12,922 bases of DNA. Origin: Symbiodinium natans (taxonomy: Eukaryota; Sar; Dinophyceae; Suessiales; Symbiodiniaceae). The DNA lies in NCBI GenBank assembly GCA_905221605.1, contig CAJNDS010001616.1, positions 1 through 12,922 on the forward strand, read 5' to 3'. Under the pieces are notes generated by a model. It was given only the letters and a program-made list of their open reading frames with translations, did no database searches and was not told where the DNA came from. Shown in pieces: positions 1 to 5,738 of the stretch (positions are counted from its first letter, which is position 1; every line of letters starts with the position of its first letter). The position numbers were made by a program, and so were the translations under genes.

Positions 1-549
1 CCCCGCGAAACGACCCGCGCCGTAGCAGGCTGGTTTTTTGGGTTGTTTTGTTAGTTTTGTCGAGGCAAAAGCACGATTTCTGCATGACATTGTTTCGATA
101 GCAGGGGCCAATGTCGCGCACCGTCCGAACGTTTGGAGCGAATGTTTTGTCGAGTTTGCGGTTGTGGGAAGCCTTTTTTTAGTGGTTTTTCCCAGGCGAA
201 AAGCACGTTTTGGTGTTACATGTCACGGTCGCGCGTAAACAGGTTTTCACGGGTTTGCGGATAAAATGGGGTTTTTTATTTTTTAAGTTAAAGTAGCGTC
301 TCCGGAGCTTCCGGGGCTTAGTTGTTTTTTTTTTGGGGGGGGCGTGTGGGGAAGGACAGGGCAGAATGGTATTTTTTCCTCGGAAAAACGCGCAGTTGGG
401 TTTGACAAGGTCTGTTCTGGGGAATCCTTTTGAGACAGGAGAAAAATGGTATTCGTATGTGGTTCCTTGAAAACGTCATAGTGTTGTCGATTGAAAAATG
501 TGTTTTTTCTCGAGCGGTGCTAGCGTTTCGGTGTTTTGTAGAAAGCTCA
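1..549. other. GT-rich gene-free stretch
   Basis: No convincing gene on either strand. The plus strand is rich in G and T, with a long T run followed by a G run around 321-342. A diverged segment occurs twice: TTTTGTCGAG at about 54 and 145, followed later by GC(G)AAAAGCACG at about 64 and 198. This suggests an old imperfect duplication. The short open frames here are low-complexity and lack recognisable motifs. Confidence 0.5.
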
Positions 550-712
550 GAGTGCAGGGCACTTCTGGTCTTGCACTGCTTCGGGCTTTGGTTTGAGGAT
601 TGAGGGTGCATGACACTTCTGGCTTACACTGCTTGGTGCTTTGGGTTGAGGATTGAGGGTGCATGACACGTTTGGGCTTGCACTGCTTCGGGTTTAGGGT
701 TGAGGGCCTGGG
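550..712. repeat. 54-bp tandem repeat, three copies
   Basis: Three head-to-tail copies start near 550, 604 and 658, a period of 54 bp. Each carries the order gGTGCA(T/G)G(A/G)CAC, then a CTTGCACTGCTTCGGG-like block, then TTTGGGTTGAGGATTGAG. The third copy runs into the telomere-like block that follows. A related, more diverged copy appears near 1110-1170 (TTGGGCTTGCAGTGG, then GAGGGTGCAGGACA). Confidence 0.8.
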
Positions 713-1056
713 CTTAGGGTTTCGGGTTTAGGGCTTCATGGCTTAAAGCCCTGAAGCCTTTCCTATAGAGACCCCTGAGCACTTAAGCCCCAAAGCCCTT
801 CGCTTCTCAAGCCCTTAGGTCCGAAAATCCTGCAGACCCTAAACCCCAAACCCTCAACCAGCTTCTGTAAGCTCGCGAGTCGATGTTTTGGGTTTGGGTT
901 GCAGGGCTTAGGGTTTATAGGGTTTAGGGTTGATAGGGTTTAGGGTTTAGGGTTGAGGGCTTAGGGTTTCGGGTTTAGGGTTTAGGGTACAGGGTTTAGG
1001 GTTTAGGGTTTAGGGTTGCGGGTTTGGGGTTGAGGGTTTAGGGTTAAGGGTTAAGG
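688..1056. repeat. Degenerate telomere-type (TTTAGGG)n block with inverted segment
   Basis: G-rich TTTAGGG-like units occur at about 688-738 and, more densely, at 883-1056, with variants such as TTGAGGG, TTTCGGG and TTAAGGG. Between them, about 750-860, the same motif lies in the opposite orientation (CCCTAAACCCCAAACCCTC at 838-856 and several AAGCCC units). The switch near 730-762 includes a short inverted repeat, GGGCTTCA and TGAAGCC around GGCTTAAAGCC. TTTAGGG is the telomere repeat of plants and of several algal groups including dinoflagellates. The degeneracy and the flanking sequence on both sides indicate an interstitial or subtelomeric block, not a chromosome end. Confidence 0.85.
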
Positions 1057-1301
1057 GGTACTGTTGAGATTCGGGCTGAGGCTGGAATGGCTACTGGCTT
1101 TCTTTGGGCTTGCAGTGGTTGGGGTGGTGAATGAAGGCTTGAGGGTGCAGGACAGGTTTGGGCTCAGACTGTTGACAGATTTTCTTCTTCCACATCCTTG
1201 TGCAGTATGTTGTACGAAGAGGTGAAAACGCTGTAAATACCAGTGTTTTGGGTATGCATGCAATATGAATGACGTTCTTATCCCCACCCCCCCCCCCCAC
1301 C

Positions 1302-1401
1302 CATCTGGCACGAACTCCAAAGAAACGCCAAAAGACATGCGGCAACAACGCGAAAAGACCTGAAGACACATGGCAAGAACTCCAAAAGACTTGAAAACAA
1401 G
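1302..1401. repeat. Degenerate ~33-bp tandem repeat, three copies
   Basis: Copies begin at 1302, 1336 and 1369 (periods 34 and 33). Each follows the pattern CAT(C/G)-GGCA-(A/C)GAACTCCAAAAGAC-(C/T)TGAA with substitutions. The array follows a C-rich run at about 1282-1300. The 147-residue minus-strand open frame covering 1051-1494 runs straight through this repeat and into the telomere-like block, so I do not treat it as a gene. Confidence 0.6.
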
Positions 1402-1668
1402 CAAAACCCGCGGGTCAATTGGTAGGGCGTTAGCAAAAACAACTGTGCAACACTGAAAGACGAGTGGTTCTTTATTCTGCGCGTTTGCGTACATTTCTTA
1501 CGAAAGGCCCTGGCAGATCCGGAACCGAAAACAGTGGAAGGCGCATCCGGGTTTTGCCCACTCCCTTTACACTCTTTGGGTTCTCCTTCTGAGTGCTCAG
1601 GGATACTATTAGTATAGCTTGTGTCAAAGGTTGCTCACCTTTTCTCTCCCCCCCCTTCGGATTTCAGG

Positions 1669-1941
1669 GCCAAGCCTGCACAGGCGCACTTCTCGTTTAG
1701 ATCAGGGCAGGCTGCGTACTTGTTCCGCGAGCTGGCCGACTCTACTCTTCAGTCTTTCGATAGATCCATTTCCAGTCTGTTTGGTTCCTTGAACCTGGAA
1801 CTCCAGGTGACGAGAATTCTGGGCCTCGAAGTGGTTTCAGAGCCAACATGGGCACGACGATGCCCGAAAGAGGCTTCCCCAGAAAAGGTTACACAGCCAC
1901 ACACAAGCAGAGTCATATCAAGCACTGATGGAAAAGCATAA
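1669..1941 (+). CDS. Possible plus-strand exon, competing with minus-strand call
   Basis: A pyrimidine-rich tract ending in GATTTCAG|GG (about 1640-1668) looks like a strong plus-strand acceptor. The frame after it stays open to a TAA ending at 1941. It reads as a helix-rich stretch (LFRELADSTLQSF, SLFGSLNLELQ) and then a polar tail. No family is recognised. It overlaps the proposed last exon of the minus-strand PPR gene, so at most one of the two is likely real. The minus strand fits the neighbouring genes better; the plus strand has the better-looking splice site. Confidence 0.2.
   Translation, partial: AKPAQAHFSFRSGQAAYLFRELADSTLQSFDRSISSLFGSLNLELQVTRILGLEVVSEPTWARRCPKEASPEKVTQPHTSRVISSTDGKA
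1702..1794 (-). CDS. Candidate terminal exon of the PPR gene
   Basis: After an AG|G acceptor at 1796-1795 on the minus strand, a 31-codon frame runs to a TGA at 1704-1702. It encodes a charged, coiled-coil-like tail (SIERLKSRVGQLAEQVRSLP). It could join in phase to a GC donor at 1980 after the last PPR-like segment, which would give a protein of about 205 residues. That junction is a guess, and a plus-strand reading competes for the same bases. Confidence 0.3.
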   Translation of the reverse strand, partial: VQGTKQTGNGSIERLKSRVGQLAEQVRSLP

Positions 1942-1964
1942 GTACCCTGCCGGTGGGTTCGTAC

Positions 1965-2992
1965 CATCTCTGTATTTTGCATCATTCTTAGGAAGTGGCT
2001 CTGTTGGCTCATCCAGCAAGCAGCAGCCACGAATCAGAGCCTTGTAGGAGATCTCATCGGGCCTGAGAGAGACTGGCACTCACGAGGACCTAAAGCCTAA
2101 AGGCCTAAAGACAAAGCAAAGCTAACCTTGATGACAGTGATGCTTGAAACTACTGCGAGATGTGCAGAGAATACCTGCGTCATGGCATTTGGAATCAACG
2201 CATAGGTTGTGGGCTGAAGCCGTTGCGCGGGCAGCTGCTCAAACCACTGCCTTAAACAAAAGCCGATGCGACTCGAGGCTGCGGCTGCAACACGTGTGTA
2301 GCTGGCGTGTGTAGGTAAGCGCAGCACCGTGCGCGTCGCAAATCACCCTGCCTGCCCATACCACAGCAGTTCTGCAGCAAAGTCTGCTGGAGAAGCTGAC
2401 TCAAAAGTCTGGCAGTTCCTGGCACAAGCAGAGATGAGAGCATTGTAGGCGGCCACCGTGGGGTGCACCGACTCATCAACCTCTCGGGTAAGGAGAGCTG
2501 ACGAAAGCTGTGAATACTGTGAACTCAACATAGCAAAGATTTGGAGCGGATCTCAAACATCAGAGTTGGACCATGCGATGGAGCCAATTTGCCGCAGCTT
2601 CATGAGCCCCGCTCCCTGGCAAAGAACGCTGACTTTGCGATGCAGAAGAGCGAAAAAGTGCTGAGCAAAGATTTGGAATGCGGGAGGCGCACTTGCGAAG
2701 CCATGGATCACGTCGGTGAAGATGATTGGATCGGGTCTCAGAAGAGCCTGCCGCATCTCCACGTACCAGTCTGCCTCAAGTCCAAGCTGCACCGAAGCCG
2801 AACTTTGTTAAATACATCCACTGGGCTGCGGGCAGCTTCTCTCTCCTTGCCCCGTGCCGCAGCACCACTGATGAGGTGGTGGTAGGAAACCAGATCCGGC
2901 AAGGATGGAGGGGTGGCCTGCCCGATTCTGAGGCATGTGACTTGCAGTGCAATCGCAGAAAGAGAAATGACAGTGGCTACAGAATGATACAT
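1965..2992 (-). CDS. Pentatricopeptide-repeat (PPR) protein, multi-exon
   Basis: PPR proteins bind single-stranded RNA, usually in mitochondria or plastids, through tandem 35-residue helical hairpins. Proposed exons (minus): 2992-2834, 2774-2693, 2615-2572, 2480-2419, 2351-2328, 2250-2179, and 2062 to about 1965. Donors are GC, GT, GT, GA, GT and GC, and every acceptor is AG|G. Joined, the frame yields three repeats of exactly 35 residues, starting PDLVSYHHLISGAAARG, PDPIIFTDVIHGFARSG and PTVAAYNALISACARQG, each with a second helix such as AHEAAANWLHRM. Two later starts (PTTYALIPNAM, PDEISYKALIRGCC) are degenerate or incompletely resolved. The first ATG (2992) opens a hydrophobic stretch (VATVISLSAIALQV) that could be a targeting signal, but the true 5' end could differ. 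The 24-base exon 2351-2328 is a micro-exon. The family call is firm; the N-terminus and the 3' end are not. Confidence 0.75.
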
Positions 2993-3054
2993 CGTAGCGC
3001 TGTGATGGCAGCTCTCCCAACTCGGGAAGACATTTCTGGTCTCACGCACCAATC

Positions 3055-3972
3055 TCACTCCGTGGAGAACCAGAACTTGGTTTGGGTCGCCCCCCTGTAT
3101 GGAAAAAGCGGCTCTGTACCGGATGAGTTGTTCACACGCCATGTGTCGGCTACCAAAGCAGCTGCTACTGTCAACCACAAGCAAGTAGGCAACAGGAGCT
3201 GCCCAGCAAAGGGTTCCACCTGAAAGTACGCGTAGCTTGCGGCAAGCGCTGAGGCCCAAACACAGAGAACCCCTGGCACCGCCGCACCTAATCGTCGCTC
3301 TACATTATTCACCGTGTTCCAGGTATCCCCCACGCACAAGTGAAGCATGAGCACGAGAATTGTTGCGTCGCACAGGTGTCCAACCTGTTGCCAAATCATC
3401 ATTGAGGATGCCGCGCGAAGGGGAGCCACAATGAGAATCCACATGATAGGAAAAAAGAATCCTGGAGGCGTCCAACTTGGCATGGTTCGATCGTTGAAGC
3501 CTCCTGTGGCCTGTCCTTGCGTAGCCTTCTGAATGTCAGGCCGGGAATTGTCCAAAGGCGAAAAGATTCTCGAGCGCAAGCTCATGCCAAAGAACAGAGC
3601 GAAGACGGCCCAGTCAGGCAGCTCAATGCCCGAGGACTTCACTGCCGTATCAATAGCCGCAAAGAAGGTCGTGATTCCAAGCAGCTGGACTGCGATCGAT
3701 AAGGCATACTTTCCCACAGCATCGGTGTCCAGCTCCTTCCCAGTGGCTTTCACCGAAATGTGTGACGGCCTGAGGGTCTGTGGCACCCTCGAGCTGCCTG
3801 TCATTAAGTATCTGGGTTTGCAGGGTCTGTTAGTCTGTGGGACAGGGGACAGTACCCAGGATGGCCCGATGGCCCCACATGCCAGCAGACCGAATGCCAG
3901 TGCAGGGACAAATTGCTTCAAGCGCGACCGCCTCGCGCACTGTTGGTTTTCATGCCGCGGGCGCGCCGACAT
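3055..3972 (-). CDS. TspO/MBR-family membrane protein with plastid-type leader
   Basis: A single uninterrupted frame of 305 residues. TspO/MBR proteins are small helical-bundle membrane proteins that bind porphyrins and sterols. Hallmarks seen: PSWTPPGFFFPIMW (residues 165-178) at the start of a membrane helix, GDTWNTVNNVERRLG (215-229), LPTCLWLTVA (261-270) and WRVN (278-281). Upstream is a SLRSRIFSPLDNSRP segment that, from memory, I associate with the plant/algal branch. Several hydrophobic segments are visible, roughly 88-110, 118-130, 171-192, 202-218, 232-250 and 256-276. The first 76 residues look like a bipartite plastid leader: a basic start, a hydrophobic core (FVPALAFGLLACGAIG, 21-36), then a Pro/Ser/Arg-rich stretch without Asp or Glu. 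The ATG at 3972 is the first in frame; the frame extends upstream only through a GTG. The stop lies 62 bases before the ATG of the PPR gene. It has no introns, unlike its neighbours. The ligand and role are unknown. Confidence 0.88.
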   Translation of the reverse strand: MSARPRHENQQCARRSRLKQFVPALAFGLLACGAIGPSWVLSPVPQTNRPCKPRYLMTGSSRVPQTLRPSHISVKATGKELDTDAVGKYALSIAVQLLGITTFFAAIDTAVKSSGIELPDWAVFALFFGMSLRSRIFSPLDNSRPDIQKATQGQATGGFNDRTMPSWTPPGFFFPIMWILIVAPLRAASSMMIWQQVGHLCDATILVLMLHLCVGDTWNTVNNVERRLGAAVPGVLCVWASALAASYAYFQVEPFAGQLLLPTCLWLTVAAALVADTWRVNNSSGTEPLFPYRGATQTKFWFSTE

Positions 3973-4011
3973 GATCACAATGAAAGCTGGGTCAAGTAGA
4001 AAGACAGCACC

Positions 4012-4034
4012 CTGAAAGCCGAAAGTAGCCACGC
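4012..4034 (-). other. Possible relict spliced-leader sequence / trans-splice acceptor
   Basis: The minus strand reads GCGTGGCTACTTTCGGCTTT then CAG, ending 39 bases before the TspO ATG. The known dinoflagellate spliced leader contains CCGTAGCCATTTTGGCTCAA then G. By eye about 15 of its 21 bases match when two one-base gaps are allowed, and the differences include several transitions. The element ends in CTTTCAG|GG, a plausible trans-splice acceptor. A spliced-leader relic just before an intronless gene is the known signature of a re-integrated mRNA. A similar gapped match occurs by apparent chance near 6027-6051, so this is only suggestive. Confidence 0.35.
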
Positions 4035-4618
4035 CGTCTTTGCTAGAATCCGCTGCACATGATTAAGCATCATTTCGTGGCACGGAAATGAGCAAAAGCA
4101 TGTCCACGCATGCAGAGCCCGGTCCTTCATCAGTGTCAACCATGAGTAAGCCTGCAATTAAACAGCAACTGTTGAACAGCCGTCGATTGGAGAGAGGCAC
4201 GAAGCGGCGCCTTCTCCAACCCTCCTTCTTGAACAGCTTGGCCTATGAGCTCGTTGTAGTGGGTCCTGAACACTAGGCCCGTAGGCTAAGCTAACAAAAT
4301 CAGATGCTGCTCCAATCTGCTACAAATGCTGGCTCCCTGCAAGGGCGCAACCCACCCTTCGGAAAAAGATTCGGGACCCTGTTCACTGATTCCCTACGCA
4401 AAGTGTCCATGCTTTCCCCCCCTCCCCCCCACCACTCTCCTCTGTTACACACCTGTGTTTGCGGGCGCGCGCATACCGGACTTTTTGAATCGCATGATAT
4501 GGCTAGATCACAGCCGCACATGCTTTCAGGATGTGCAGTCGCAGCTTACGGAGCCATGGGCGTCCTCACGGGTGTGAGATCCCGGACGACCATTTGCTTC
4601 AGCCAATGGCCAGCCTAA
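4035..4618. other. Unassigned interval upstream of TspO
   Basis: I see no supportable gene here. It contains a C-rich run near 4418-4432. The overlapping plus-strand frames at 4304-4618 have no motif and run across low-complexity sequence. It may hold promoter or 5'-flanking sequence of the minus-strand TspO gene, but no TATA-like or other core element is evident, as expected in dinoflagellates. Confidence 0.4.
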
Positions 4619-5139
4619 GTTCATCCCACTTCACACGACGTCATATTGACATTGCAAGAAAGCATCAGCCTGCTTCCAGTTGCAATTGCCCAAATGGGAC
4701 GAGACCACTGCATCGAATGCGACCTTCTGCATGTCACTCTCTTGAAGCAGTACAGCGAAGTGCTGAAGACATCACGAGGCATTGGAGAGGCGGTGCACCC
4801 TTTTCAGACACATCATGCAGCTGCTGGTTATCAAAAAGTCCAGCGGGTACTGACATAAGTTATCTACACGTTTCCTTTGATGATGTGCTTTTCCATAGTG
4901 GCTTCCTCCTGCATCATCAATCTCATGGGCGCTTTTGCAACTGGGGGCTTGACGAAGATGATGATGCTGATGCTGATGCTGATGCTGATGCTGATGCTGA
5001 TGCTGATGATGATGATGATGATGACGACCATGATGATGTGATAGATGGTGAAATTGACAATGATAGTGAAGACGATGCAAGACCGGTGTCACCGCAGGCA
5101 AGTGAGCAGGCGACCAGGAGTGGAATTCGACAAATGTAA
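4531..5139 (+). CDS. Open frame with acidic Asp/Ala-repeat tail, unrecognised
   Basis: An ATG at 4531 opens a 202-residue frame. The first two thirds look like random sequence rich in Ser, His and Cys. The last third is strongly acidic: LDEDDDADADADADADADA from the GAT/GCT microsatellite, then a poly-Asp run. It continues as VIDGEIDNDSEDDARPVSPQ, which stays acidic beyond the repeat. That persistence is the only argument for coding. If real, it may be only a terminal exon starting near 4940. No family is recognised, and it opposes the strand of the confident genes. Confidence 0.2.
   Translation: MCSRSLRSHGRPHGCEIPDDHLLQPMASLSSSHFTRRHIDIARKHQPASSCNCPNGTRPLHRMRPSACHSLEAVQRSAEDITRHWRGGAPFSDTSCSCWLSKSPAGTDISYLHVSFDDVLFHSGFLLHHQSHGRFCNWGLDEDDDADADADADADADADDDDDDDDHDDVIDGEIDNDSEDDARPVSPQASEQATRSGIRQM
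4619..4858 (+). CDS. Unrecognised 80-codon open frame with protein-like composition
   Basis: This frame, a different one from the acidic ORF that overlaps it, is open from the codon after TAA at 4617-4619 to TAA at 4856-4858. It reads like a real globular or helical segment (LTLQESISLLPVAIAQMGRD, LLHVTLLKQYSEVLKTSRG). It has no internal ATG near its beginning and no match to a family I know. It could be an exon of an unannotated plus-strand gene, or chance. Confidence 0.22.
   Translation, partial: VHPTSHDVILTLQESISLLPVAIAQMGRDHCIECDLLHVTLLKQYSEVLKTSRGIGEAVHPFQTHHAAAGYQKVQRVLT
4957..5040. repeat. GAT/GCT trinucleotide microsatellite
   Basis: A run of GAT units, then alternating GAT-GCT pairs (about 4964-5002), then GAT/GAC units. 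On the minus strand it reads as CAG/CAT-type triplets, so both strands stay open in several frames. It encodes Asp-Ala in one plus frame and His-Gln or Ser-Ala in minus frames. Confidence 0.95.
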
Positions 5140-5457
5140 GCGACATGATGGGGCATGGTCAAAAGCTTGCTTGCAACAGAAAACCATGGAATCGCTTCGA
5201 ACAAATCGATCAACATCAGATTGCCAAGCAACAACAGACTGGGTAGCACAATGTCTCGTTACTGCTCTCATTGCCACTTTAGCCATTAGATAGATTTCCT
5301 CAGCTTTTTGCCCACTTTGACCCTGCCAACCTCCGCCAACCCCAGGCATGCGGCATGTCCCATGGCTCTCTCGCCTCATCTGCTTTGAGCTTGGCAACCA
5401 GCATCCTTCAGAACGCAACGCAAAGGCGGCGTCAAGAATGGTCTTTGCCCAAGGCAC
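5089..5457 (-). CDS. Weak candidate exon between the CSD and TspO genes
   Basis: After a GCAGAG|GTG acceptor-like site (5459-5458, minus), a 122-codon frame runs to a stop at 5089. Its first half looks protein-like (PWAKTILDAAFALRSEGCW, GQKAEEIYLMAKVAMRAV). The second half is rich in Cys, Arg and Ser and less convincing. There is no ATG at its start and no family match. It shares the strand of the confident genes, so it could be an exon of a small gene or 3' sequence downstream of the CSD gene. Confidence 0.2.
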   Translation of the reverse strand: MPWAKTILDAAFALRSEGCWLPSSKQMRRESHGTCRMPGVGGGWQGQSGQKAEEIYLMAKVAMRAVTRHCATQSVVAWQSDVDRFVRSDSMVFCCKQAFDHAPSCRLHLSNSTPGRLLTCLR

Positions 5458-5738
5458 CTCTGCAGCCAGTTAGATGCTAAGGAAGCCTCGCGAGCTCGCG
5501 CCAGACTGCCTGGCACCAAATGAGCTGAGAATTCATTCTCAATTCAAAGCGCAACCGAGCTGCAAATCTTTTTTTTCGCTAGAGCTTTCCAGCATTCGGT
5601 CTCACACTCCGCACGTCTTTGTGCGATTATGAGGCCAAAGACTCATTGGCCTTGGCTTCGCAACTGATAACGTGCGTCCTAGAGGCATCACTCTGCGGCA
5701 GATAACTCTCTGTTGCACCCGGTGCAGTCAGGCAGCTG
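5141..5738. other. Unassigned interval downstream of the CSD stop
   Basis: Apart from the weak minus-strand frame at 5089-5457, nothing is recognisable. The sequence is of mixed composition, with a T run near 5570 and no repeats of note. It probably holds the 3' region of the minus-strand CSD gene. No poly(A) signal could be identified. Confidence 0.4.

Noticed and set aside
1051-1494. 147-codon minus-strand frame
   Set aside because: It runs through the degenerate 33-bp repeat, a poly-C run and into the telomere-like block, and has no motif.
4033-4157. Upstream extension of the TspO frame
   Set aside because: The in-frame start at 4032 is GTG and it lies inside the leader-like element. The first ATG, at 3972, precedes a sensible targeting sequence.
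4772-5249. His-Gln and Ser-Ala repeat proteins on the minus strand
   Set aside because: They are the antisense translations of the GAT/GCT microsatellite, and the flanking residues do not look like protein.
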